From Gammaproteobacteria bacterium (GTDB taxonomy: Bacteria > Pseudomonadota > Gammaproteobacteria > GCA-001735895), in NCBI GenBank assembly GCA_022340305.1, contig JAJDOF010000015.1:1-32607 (forward strand): 32,607 bases of DNA. Reading direction: 5' to 3'. How positions within the stretch are numbered: the first letter of the stretch is position 1; each line of letters begins with the position of its first letter. This document shows positions 25,278-32,607 of this stretch, piece by piece. A program made the translations under genes and the position numbers. The notes below the pieces were generated by a model that saw only the letters and a list, made by a program, of their open reading frames with translations, was not told the origin of the DNA and did not search any database.

Positions 25278-27728
25278 ATGAAGGTTAAACGCGCTACTAT
25301 CCACGCCTACTGGCTGATGTTCATCGCCAGCGTGATTACTGTCAGCATTGTCACCTCGAGTCAGTTGATAACCGATCGTATCGGCCTATTGCTCGACCGT
25401 CAGGCAAGTGAACTGCTGGCGGCCGATCTGCTGATCGAGTCGAGTAATGAATTCAGCAGTGACTATCGCGCACAGGCCCAGCGTGATGGTTTGCAGGTCA
25501 GTCAAAGTGTCAGTCTGCGCAGTGCCATATTCGTGGACGACAACCCGAGCCTGATCGCGCTGAAGGCTGTCGACGCGAATTACCCGCTGCGCGGTAAGCT
25601 GGAAACTGCTGGCGAAATGACCGGGGATCGGCAGGTTACCACCGAGATACCGGCCCGTGGCGAAGTCTGGGTCGACAGCAAGCTGGCGTCGCTGGTCGGT
25701 AGTCGGCTGCAGCTGGGCGAACAGTCCTTCGCCGCCAGCCGCCTGATAACCTACGAGCCCGATCGTGGCGGCGCCATTTTCAACCTCGCGCCGCGGGTCC
25801 TGATGAATCATGAAGATCTCGCCAGCACCGGCCTCGTCGTGCCGGGTAGCCGGGTCAAATATCGCCTGATGTTTGCCGGCGCCGCCGCTGATGTGGGGCG
25901 TTTCAAGATCTGGCTGATGATAAATATCAAGCCCGGCGAGGAAATCCAGGATCTCGAAAATGCGCGACCTGAAATGCGCCGGGCGCTGGAACGTACGCGC
26001 AAGTTTTTTGCGCTCGCTATTGTGCTGACGCTGGTCATCGCAATGGCAGCGATTGCAATTACTGCGCGCTACACGGCCACCCAGGAAGCACCCAAGGTGG
26101 CGATGTTGCGTGCCTTCGGCATCTCGCAGATCAGCCTGCTCAAATACTATTTGCGCCAACTTGGTGCGCTGTGGGTCACGGCGACCCTGGTCGGCATCGC
26201 AATCGGCTGGTTCACCCAGTTTCCACTGCAGTGGGTGCTCGATGGCTGGTTTGGCAAGGCGCTGCCACAGGTCAACAGCCTGCGCCCCTACCTGACGGCG
26301 GCGCTAGTCGGTTTACTCGCACTGGCCGGTTTCTCGCTTCCCTATCTGGTCAATGTCACCGCCACCCCGCCCATGCAAGTGCTGCGCACCGTTGTCAACT
26401 CGCGTTCCTGGCTGCGCGGACTATCGATTTCGGCTAGCGCCATCATTGCCGTATTCGCGGTGCTGATGCTGTTGATGCAAAGTTCGCTGCTGGCGGTGGC
26501 AACGCTCGCCCTGGTGCTGGCCTGCGCCCTGATACTGCCATTGCTGCTCGGCTGGATGGTACGTGCCCTGCTGGTTTCGTCGCAGCGCCGTTTCTGGTTG
26601 CGCCAATATCTGCTGAGTCGATTGCGCGCTACCTCGCGCGGCGCTATCTATGTCATGTCGGGATTCAGCCTGGTGTTGATTGCCATTTTATTGATTGCAG
26701 TGGTTAAGGATGAATTGATCGGCGAATGGCAGACGCAATTGCCCGAGGGCATCCCCAATTACTTCCTGATCAACATCCGCAGTGAAGATGTCGGTGGAAT
26801 CGAAGCCTTCCTGCGCCAGCGTGGTATCGAAGCTTCGACACCCTATGCGTTGGTGCGCGCGCGGATGACGCAGATCAACGCGGTGGATGTCGACAAGATT
26901 GACTTCCGCGATCCGCGTGCCGCACACTCGGTGACCCATACTTTCAATGTCACCCATGCCGAGGAACTGCCCGATCAGAACCAGATTGTCGCCGGCGAGT
27001 GGTTGAGTGATAACGATGACCTGGCCCAGGTATCGGTGGAACAGGGGTTGGCCGAACGGCTGGAACTCGAGGTCGGCGATCGCCTGACCATGGCGGTCGG
27101 TAGCCAGCCCCTGGAAGCCAGGGTTAGTAGCATACGTTCGGTGCTATGGGAAAATTTCAAACCCAATTTTTATCTGATTGCCAACGCCGAGCTGATCGAG
27201 TCGTTTCCGCAGACCTGGTTGTTGAGCGCGTTGATCGCCGACAGTGACAAGGCCGATCTGAAGCAGCTGTTGCAGCGCTATCCGTCAGTGACGCTGCTCG
27301 ATATCAGCGAATTGATGGCACGCGTGCGCGCCATCGTCGACAGGGCCTCTGTCGCGCTGCAGTTTTTCTTCCTGTTCGCGCTGGCATCGGCCGTCATCGT
27401 TTTGCTCGCTGCGATTCAAACAGGCCGGCACGAACGCGAGGTGGAGTCTTCGCTGTTGCGTGCTCTCAGTGCCAGTAGTGGCCAGCTGTATCGGGTTCAC
27501 ATCCTGGAATATACCCTGATGGGTGCCCTGATCGGGTTTTTCTCGGCGGCGTTTGCCACTGTCGCCGGCTGGGCGCTGAGTGAATACTTTTTCGATATCG
27601 AGTTTCAGCTGTCAGCCCGGGTCTGGATCTATAGCCTGGTCTCGGCCACGCTGGTTTTTAGTCTCGCGGGTACCCTGGTCAGCCGCAGGGTTTATAATGT
27701 TTCCCCGATGAAAGTATTGCGTTCCTGA
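25278..27728 (+). CDS. ybbP: FtsX-like ABC permease YbbP
   Basis: The 816-residue integral membrane protein pairs with YbbA. It has an N-terminal helix (about 10-30), a large periplasmic domain, then two FtsX units: one around 240-420 (TRKFFALAIVLTLVI, then RAFGISQISLL with coupling-helix EAPKVAML) and one around 690-816 (FFLFALASAVIVLL, EVESSLLRALSAS, ending SPMKVLRS). Duplicated FtsX domains are typical of LolCE/YbbP-type permeases; size is close to E. coli YbbP (804). These act as mechanotransmission-type exporters of lipophilic substrates; the actual substrate is unknown. It follows ybbA directly and lies 10 bases before relA. Confidence 0.9.
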   Translation: MKVKRATIHAYWLMFIASVITVSIVTSSQLITDRIGLLLDRQASELLAADLLIESSNEFSSDYRAQAQRDGLQVSQSVSLRSAIFVDDNPSLIALKAVDANYPLRGKLETAGEMTGDRQVTTEIPARGEVWVDSKLASLVGSRLQLGEQSFAASRLITYEPDRGGAIFNLAPRVLMNHEDLASTGLVVPGSRVKYRLMFAGAAADVGRFKIWLMINIKPGEEIQDLENARPEMRRALERTRKFFALAIVLTLVIAMAAIAITARYTATQEAPKVAMLRAFGISQISLLKYYLRQLGALWVTATLVGIAIGWFTQFPLQWVLDGWFGKALPQVNSLRPYLTAALVGLLALAGFSLPYLVNVTATPPMQVLRTVVNSRSWLRGLSISASAIIAVFAVLMLLMQSSLLAVATLALVLACALILPLLLGWMVRALLVSSQRRFWLRQYLLSRLRATSRGAIYVMSGFSLVLIAILLIAVVKDELIGEWQTQLPEGIPNYFLINIRSEDVGGIEAFLRQRGIEASTPYALVRARMTQINAVDVDKIDFRDPRAAHSVTHTFNVTHAEELPDQNQIVAGEWLSDNDDLAQVSVEQGLAERLELEVGDRLTMAVGSQPLEARVSSIRSVLWENFKPNFYLIANAELIESFPQTWLLSALIADSDKADLKQLLQRYPSVTLLDISELMARVRAIVDRASVALQFFFLFALASAVIVLLAAIQTGRHEREVESSLLRALSASSGQLYRVHILEYTLMGALIGFFSAAFATVAGWALSEYFFDIEFQLSARVWIYSLVSATLVFSLAGTLVSRRVYNVSPMKVLRS

Positions 27729-27738
27729 GCGAGGCATC

Positions 27739-29859
27739 GTGAATTCCCCGCAAGACCAGCAATTTATTGAAGCCGTGACCAGTAAGTTTGGCTGGGACGA
27801 GCAGTTCGCGCGCGCCTATGACTATGCCAGCAGTTCCGAGCATGTCGACAAGCGCCGACCGCGTAGCATCAACGTCGCAGCTCGGGTGCTTGGGCTGGGT
27901 ATGGACCGTGAGGCGGTAATCGCCACCTTGTTGAGCGATCCCGGATTGCGCGCGCTACTGACAATCGAGCAGATCGAAACCGAGTTCAACGACACCATAG
28001 CGCGACTGACCAAGGGTGTTAACCAGTTAAACACCCTGAAGGAAGGAAAGCCGTCGCAGCTCGATAGCCCGGAGCAGGCGGAAAATCTGCGTCGTCTGTT
28101 GATGGCGATCATTAGCGATGCCCGCGTCATGCTGATCAAGTTGTGTTACCGGGTCGAACGCCTGCCATTGCTGAAACACGCCGATTACGAACAGCGTCGC
28201 GGAATTGCGCAGGAGACGCTGGACATATTCGCACCACTGGCCAATCGCCTCGGCATGGGTCTGCTGAAATGGGAACTCGAGGATCTGGCATTTCGCGCGC
28301 TTGAGCCGCAGGCCTACAAGCGAATTGCAAAATTGCTGGAAGAGAAGCGCAGCGAGCGCGAGGCCTTCATCAAACGTTTCGGCGATCATCTCAGATCTCT
28401 GCTGCAGGAGCAGGAAATCAATGCCAGCCTGCAGGGCAGGGTCAAACATATCGTCAGTATCTGGCGCAAGATGCAGCGCAAGAATCTCGAGTTTCATGAG
28501 CTTTTCGACGTGCGCGCGGTACGCATCCTGGTCGACAGCGTCGCCGACTGTTATGCGGTGCTCGGCATCGTGCACACCAGCTGGCAGCACGTCCCGCAGG
28601 AATTTGACGACTATATTGCCAACCCCAAGGATAACGGCTACCAGTCCTTGCACACCGCGGTGGTCACCGAGGATGGCAAGGTCGTCGAAGTGCAGATCCG
28701 CACTCACCAGATGCACGAGAATTCAGAACTGGGCGTGGCATCGCACTGGCGTTACAAGGAAGGCGCCAAGCTCGATCGGCGCATGGAGTCGAGTATCGCG
28801 CAAATGCGTGACCTGTTGCAGGGTAGCGCTGAAGAGGTTTCGGATGCGATATCCGAAATTTCGACTGTTGCGTCCAACGATCGCGTGTATGTGTTTACCC
28901 CGACCGGACAGATTGTCGATATTCCGCAGGGAGGCACGCCGCTTGATTTCGCTTATAGCATACACTCCGAGGTTGGCCATCGATGCCGTGGCGCCAAGGT
29001 CAACGGCCGCATCGTCAACCTGACGACGGTGCTGGAGACCGGTGATGAAGTGGAAATCCTGACTTCCAGGGAAAGCCGGCCCAGCCGTGACTGGATGAAC
29101 AGGAATCTCGGTTTCATCAAGTCTGCCGGCACTCGTTCCAAGGTGCGTAACTGGTTCAATCATCAGGATTTCGAGCAAAACCTGCTCGACGGTAAATCGA
29201 TTTATGACCGCATGTTGAGTAAGTTCGCGATACACGATGCGGATCTGAAAATGCTGGTGGCGCATTTTAAACGCAGCGATGCCGATCAATTTTTTGCTGA
29301 TATCGGGCGTGGCCTGATCACCTCGGCACAGATGCTGGGATTTTTGCAGACCGAGCCTGAGCGGGATCCGTTCCGCAAGATAAAAAAGGAGGCTAAAACC
29401 CCGGCATCGAAGGACGAGGTCAGTATTCACGGGGTCGGAAATTTACTCACCCAGTTCGCGCGCTGTTGCAAGCCGGTGCCGGGTGACGCGATTGTCGGTT
29501 TTATTACCATCAACAGTGGTATTACAATTCACAAGCGCAGCTGTTCCAATATTCTGTCCCTGCCCGAAGACAAGTGTCAGCGTCTGATCGAAGTCGAATG
29601 GGGTCAGAAGGCCGGTTCGGTTTATCCGGTCGAGGTCAGCATGACGGCTTACGAGCGCACCGGGTTGATGCAGGATATCAGTACCATTCTGGCTAATCTG
29701 AAAGTGAATTTGCTCAACATCAACTCGAATACCAACCGCGATGAGCAAATCGTCCATACCCGGATGACCATCGAGATTCACAGCGTCGATGAACTGGTGA
29801 CGATTATCGACAAGCTGTCGTCTGTGCCCAATGTGCAGGAAGTCAGGCGCATCGCCTGA
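27739..29859 (+). CDS. relA: GTP pyrophosphokinase RelA, (p)ppGpp synthetase I
   Basis: The 706-residue enzyme makes (p)ppGpp from ATP and GTP/GDP when uncharged tRNA enters the ribosome. The N-terminal hydrolase-like region lacks the HD motif (SDPGL stands where SpoT has HD), so it is synthetase-only. The synthetase domain (about 235-345) has RVKHIVSIWRKM and YQSLHTAVV, and contains EFDD (288-291), the EXDD signature of monofunctional RelA, not RXKD. TGS follows at 381-442, then a zinc/CC region (RCCKPVPGDAIVGF) and a C-terminal ACT domain (about 630-705). The start GTG 27739 gives the expected length. It is a regulatory gene downstream of ybbAP. Confidence 0.94.
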   Translation: MNSPQDQQFIEAVTSKFGWDEQFARAYDYASSSEHVDKRRPRSINVAARVLGLGMDREAVIATLLSDPGLRALLTIEQIETEFNDTIARLTKGVNQLNTLKEGKPSQLDSPEQAENLRRLLMAIISDARVMLIKLCYRVERLPLLKHADYEQRRGIAQETLDIFAPLANRLGMGLLKWELEDLAFRALEPQAYKRIAKLLEEKRSEREAFIKRFGDHLRSLLQEQEINASLQGRVKHIVSIWRKMQRKNLEFHELFDVRAVRILVDSVADCYAVLGIVHTSWQHVPQEFDDYIANPKDNGYQSLHTAVVTEDGKVVEVQIRTHQMHENSELGVASHWRYKEGAKLDRRMESSIAQMRDLLQGSAEEVSDAISEISTVASNDRVYVFTPTGQIVDIPQGGTPLDFAYSIHSEVGHRCRGAKVNGRIVNLTTVLETGDEVEILTSRESRPSRDWMNRNLGFIKSAGTRSKVRNWFNHQDFEQNLLDGKSIYDRMLSKFAIHDADLKMLVAHFKRSDADQFFADIGRGLITSAQMLGFLQTEPERDPFRKIKKEAKTPASKDEVSIHGVGNLLTQFARCCKPVPGDAIVGFITINSGITIHKRSCSNILSLPEDKCQRLIEVEWGQKAGSVYPVEVSMTAYERTGLMQDISTILANLKVNLLNINSNTNRDEQIVHTRMTIEIHSVDELVTIIDKLSSVPNVQEVRRIA

Positions 29860-29875
29860 ATAGGGGGCAGCACAT

Positions 29876-30880
29876 ATGATTGGCCAGAGCGTGCCGGCAG
29901 TAACATCGAACCCATCCCCGGATCGCCGTTTTAGTATCGCGCCGATGATGGATTGTTCGGACCGGCACGCGCGTTATTTCCTGCGCCTGTTTTCCAGCCG
30001 CATGCTGCTTTACACCGAAATGGTAACCGCCGCCGCGATCCTGCACGGCGACCGTGAACACCTGCTCGGATTCAACCATGAAGAGCACCCGCTTGCAGTG
30101 CAACTGGGGGGCTCCGATCCGGATCAGCTTTATCGAGCGGCACAAATTTGCGCCGAGTTCAATTACGATGAAATCAATCTGAACTGCGGTTGTCCGAGCG
30201 ATCGGGTGCAATCAGGAATGTTCGGCGCCTGCCTGATGCAGGATCCGTTGTTAGTCGCTGAATGCGTATCGGCCTTGAGGTCGGCAAGCGGCTTGCCGGT
30301 CACGGTGAAACATCGCACCGGAATCGACCAGCAGGATGACTATGATCGTTTCGCTGGTTTTGCCGCCACGCAGCTCGATGCGGGCGCCGAGGCGTTAATC
30401 GTGCACGCCCGTAATGCCTGGTTACAGGGGTTGAACCCGAAGCAGAATCGCGAGATCCCGCCACTTAACTATGAATGGGTATATCGACTGAAGCGTGATT
30501 TTGCCGACCACCAGATTATTATCAACGGTGGCATCAATAGCCTCGATGCCTGCCTGCACCACCTGCAGCAGGTCGATGGGGTCATGCTCGGGCGCGAACC
30601 TTATAAAAACCCCTTTATGTTGCACAAAGTCGATCCGGTTATCTTTGGCGAAGCACCGCTCGACGTGCCGGATCGAATCGCACTGCTGCAACGCATGTAT
30701 CCCTATATCGAGCAGCAACTGGAGCGGGGCCTGCCCTTGACACGAGTGGTGCGACACCTGGTCGGACTGTTTCACGGCGAACCCAACGGACGGCGTTGGC
30801 GTCGTTACCTGAGCGAAAATGCATACCGCGAAAACGCCGGCATCGAAACCCTGCAACAGGCTGTGCGCCTGCTAGAATAG
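29876..30880 (+). CDS. dusA: tRNA-dihydrouridine synthase DusA
   Basis: The 334-residue FMN enzyme reduces uridines to dihydrouridine in tRNA D-loops; DusA acts at U20/U20a. Landmarks are FSIAPMMDCSDRHARYFLRL, LYTEMVTAAAILHG, HPLAVQLGGSDP, NLNCGCPSDRVQSGMFG with the catalytic Cys at 106, VTVKHRTGID, VHARNAWLQGLNPKQNREIPP and GVMLGREPYKNP. These match DusA rather than DusB or DusC, whose N-termini differ. A GGGGG stretch before ATG 29876 gives a good ribosome site. It follows relA by 16 bases and may share its transcript. Confidence 0.95.
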   Translation: MIGQSVPAVTSNPSPDRRFSIAPMMDCSDRHARYFLRLFSSRMLLYTEMVTAAAILHGDREHLLGFNHEEHPLAVQLGGSDPDQLYRAAQICAEFNYDEINLNCGCPSDRVQSGMFGACLMQDPLLVAECVSALRSASGLPVTVKHRTGIDQQDDYDRFAGFAATQLDAGAEALIVHARNAWLQGLNPKQNREIPPLNYEWVYRLKRDFADHQIIINGGINSLDACLHHLQQVDGVMLGREPYKNPFMLHKVDPVIFGEAPLDVPDRIALLQRMYPYIEQQLERGLPLTRVVRHLVGLFHGEPNGRRWRRYLSENAYRENAGIETLQQAVRLLE

Positions 30881-31009
30881 TTCGATATAGCAGCTCAACA
30901 ATGCAGGAGGCCCCGTAAACGGAGTGGATGCCTGGGGCGTCATCAGTTTCCCGGCAGGCACCAGCGCAGCCGTTACAGGATGCCTCACCAGAAGGAGGAC
31001 TAGTCCAGC

Positions 31010-31783
31010 ATGAGCAAGAACCTGCGCTATATGATCCTGTTGTTGATCCTGTTGTTCGTGGCGGTGAACGAGGCGGTTATAAAAATGCGCTCGACCAGCT
31101 GGGAGCGTCCTCTGCGGGTTCACATATATGCTATCAGTGGCGATGCCCGGGCTGCCTCCGAAGCCTGGGTGGATGCCTTGACCACGGAGCACTTCAAACC
31201 CATCGAAACCTTCATGAGTCGCGAAGCGAAGCGCTATGGCGTTGCCATACAGCCGGTCAGAGTCGAGTATCACGGCCGCCTGGAATCCCACCCGCCGCAA
31301 CCACCATCGGGAAGCAGCGTGCTTGAAAACATAGGGTGGAGCCTGCGCTTCAGGGCCTGGGCCTGGTATCGCGGCTGGACCACCGACAACGACCATAGCG
31401 ATGTCGAACTGTTTGTCAGTTACTACGATACCGCAACCTCTACTTCACTGCGCCACTCGGTCGGACTGGAGGGTGGGTTGATCGGTATCATCAACGCCTT
31501 TGCCGACAAAACCTACCGGGGATCCAACCAGGTTGTCATAATTCACGAATTGATGCATACCCTCGGCGCGACCGACAAATATGGACAGGCGAATATGCCC
31601 GAGTATCCCCGGGGCTACGCCGAGCCATATCGCATTCCGCTTTACCCGCAGCGCATGGCGGAAATCATGGGTGGTCGAATTCCGCTGTCTGCGCAACTAT
31701 CGAAGATGCCGGAAAATCCCGGCGAGGTGGTGGTGGGCGCATACACCGCTGCGGAGATCAACTGGCCTGTAGAAGGTCGCTAG
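31010..31783 (+). CDS. Exported metzincin-like zinc protease of unknown family
   Basis: The 257-residue protein has an N-terminal hydrophobic segment (about 7-25) that could be a signal anchor or uncleaved signal. I recognise no family. A zinc motif is present: IIHELMHTLGATDKY, with H179, E180, H183 and D189, the pattern HExxHxxGxxD seen in snapalysin-type metzincins, which use Asp as third ligand. A methionine lies in AEIMGG (M220), a candidate Met-turn about 31 residues later. Tryptophan-rich WSLRFRAWAWYRGW (110-123) lies before it. It probably cleaves or remodels something in the envelope. AGGAGG before ATG 31010 supports the start. It follows dusA by 129 bases. Confidence 0.72.
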   Translation: MSKNLRYMILLLILLFVAVNEAVIKMRSTSWERPLRVHIYAISGDARAASEAWVDALTTEHFKPIETFMSREAKRYGVAIQPVRVEYHGRLESHPPQPPSGSSVLENIGWSLRFRAWAWYRGWTTDNDHSDVELFVSYYDTATSTSLRHSVGLEGGLIGIINAFADKTYRGSNQVVIIHELMHTLGATDKYGQANMPEYPRGYAEPYRIPLYPQRMAEIMGGRIPLSAQLSKMPENPGEVVVGAYTAAEINWPVEGR

Positions 31784-31819
31784 TGCGCCCCGGTTTTGAG
31801 CCTGCGCTGTTCGCGGTTT

Positions 31820-32329
31820 TCAGCTGCCACGCAGGTAGACGTAGCTGGCACCGGCGGCACCGTCACGCAACTGGGCCGGGCACCATGCCAGCACCTGCGC
31901 CTGCTCGGATAACCAGCGCTGCACCAGTGGCTTCAATACTGCTTCGCTTGCTGAGCGATACCCTTGCCCGTGAATGATCAGAATCATACGATAGCGTCGT
32001 TGTATTGCCTGTGACATAAACTCTTCCAGTTCCAGCAGAGCTTCAGCCTGGCGGTATCCGTGCAGATCGATCGAGTCCTCGGGCCGAATGCCGCCCTGGC
32101 GAATTTTGCGTTGTAACTTAACCTGCAATCCACTATTGAAGTAACTGTCCTGTGCGCCCGGTGATGTCTCGTAAAAACCGGCCGATGAATCGACCGGGCG
32201 TGGATTCGATTTTCTCGCCGGGGTCGTGGGTTGGCGCTGCTGGTACAGATTGATGCGATCGCTATGCAGGCGTTTGACGCCCGGCAATAGCCGGGACAGT
32301 TCGGATTCATCATCATCATCATCGCTCAT
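31820..32329 (-). CDS. Smr-domain protein (YdaL/SmrA-like putative nuclease)
   Basis: The 169-residue protein has an acidic N-terminus with five Asp residues (MSDDDDDESE), a basic middle region (about 20-80) and a C-terminal Smr domain with IDLHGYRQAEALLELEEF and a later IHGQGYRSAS, the conserved LDxHG and GxG segments. Smr domains nick DNA or cut RNA; in bacterial SmrA/SmrB they act on nucleic acid such as collided ribosomes. The ORF extends upstream to 32605 in frame, but that region has no Smr similarity and covers the opposing surE gene, so ATG 32329 is chosen. It is divergent from surE. Confidence 0.85.
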   Translation of the reverse strand: MSDDDDDESELSRLLPGVKRLHSDRINLYQQRQPTTPARKSNPRPVDSSAGFYETSPGAQDSYFNSGLQVKLQRKIRQGGIRPEDSIDLHGYRQAEALLELEEFMSQAIQRRYRMILIIHGQGYRSASEAVLKPLVQRWLSEQAQVLAWCPAQLRDGAAGASYVYLRGS

Positions 32330-32419
32330 GCCAATAACCGGGGTAAAAAATTTAATTTTGTCAATAATATCCGAAAATTCTCTCGGACCTGTATTCAAAT
32401 CATATAGAATCCCTTCCCG

Positions 32420-32607
32420 ATGCATATTCTCATAACCAACGACGATGGCTACTCGGCCAGCGGTATAAAGATACTGACACAGGAGCTCGCGCAAGTCGCG
32501 CAGGTCTCGGTGGTTGCCCCGGAGCGCGATAAAAGCGGTGCCAGCAATTCGTTGACCCTGACGAGGCCGTTGCGTGTCAAATGCCTGGAGGACGACAGTT
32601 ACCATGT
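32420..32607 (+). CDS. surE: 5'-nucleotidase/3'-nucleotidase SurE, N-terminal fragment
   Basis: The first 62 codons, cut by the window end. The start [16 protein letters not shown] is the SurE signature, with the metal-binding Asp pair (D8 and D9) and the [23 protein letters not shown] stretch holding the phosphate-binding Ser/Asn. SurE is a stationary-phase survival nucleotidase in the cytoplasm and is often followed by pcm, nlpD and rpoS. ATG 32420 is preceded by a possible -10 (TAGAAT, 32405-32410) only 9 bases upstream, so any 5' leader would be very short. Confidence 0.94.
   Translation, partial: MHILITNDDGYSASGIKILTQELAQVAQVSVVAPERDKSGASNSLTLTRPLRVKCLEDDSYH

Noticed and set aside
25386..26159. 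257-codon minus-strand open frame inside ybbP
   Set aside because: Shadow of the permease gene, no motif, and Gln/His/Arg-rich composition.
28723..29430. 235-codon minus-strand open frame inside relA
   Set aside because: Fully antisense to the RelA TGS and linker region; no domain recognised.
32330..32605. 92-codon N-terminal extension of the Smr frame
   Set aside because: It covers the opposing surE start and has no Smr similarity.

Overview
The window is chromosomal DNA from a gammaproteobacterium, probably free-living or marine. This rests on queA-tgt-yajC-secD-secF, tesA/ybbA-ybbP, a RelA with an EXDD motif, DusA, and a Pseudomonas-type S-methyl-5'-thioinosine phosphorylase beside a hypoxanthine phosphoribosyltransferase. 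Base composition looks uniform and moderately GC-rich. I see no insertion sequence, prophage, integrase or CRISPR array. Nearly all genes are housekeeping or signalling genes in conserved blocks.

Layout. (1) 1-1483, plus strand: the end of hpt, then the thioinosine phosphorylase and a zinc-ribbon Nudix hydrolase, each overlapping the one before by 1-4 bases. (2) 1520-9162, minus strand: a Tat-exported flavin amine oxidase with its own terminator, a class III aminotransferase, a thioredoxin-fold protein, an unusual acyltransferase/alpha-beta hydrolase fusion, and a membrane diguanylate cyclase with an inhibitory site. (3) 9328-13721, plus strand: a 1276-residue sensor kinase phosphorelay ending in an EAL c-di-GMP phosphodiesterase, then an IbpA-type small heat-shock gene. 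The heat-shock gene has a sigma-32-like promoter, a ROSE-like RNA thermometer and a clear terminator. (4) 13916-14731, minus strand: tRNA-Leu(CAA) and a YdcF-family protein. (5) 14830-20481, plus strand: queA-tgt (queuosine tRNA modification), yajC-secD-secF (protein export) and a small TIGR02647-like gene. (6) 20482-21128: the only long stretch without a convincing gene, with hairpins, a short direct repeat and a possible toxin remnant. (7) 21129-21737: a STAS protein and a PilZ protein. (8) 21800-25274: ispG (minus), a HAD phosphatase (plus), tesA (minus) and ybbA (plus). (9) 25278-31783: ybbP, relA, dusA and an undescribed exported metzincin-like protein. (10) 31820-32607: an Smr-domain gene (minus) and the start of surE (plus).

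How the genes fit together. Three separate loci belong to cyclic-di-GMP signalling: a synthase (1520-2776), a phosphorelay-controlled phosphodiesterase (9328-13158) and a PilZ receptor paired with a STAS switch protein (21129-21737). RelA makes (p)ppGpp, and the kinase promoter has a sigma-S-like -10, so stationary phase may be a shared theme (inference). The best candidates for new biology are the acyltransferase/hydrolase fusion, the HK-REC-HPt-REC-EAL protein with a possible internal start giving EAL alone, the HExxHxxGxxD protein, and the double heat control of the small heat-shock gene.
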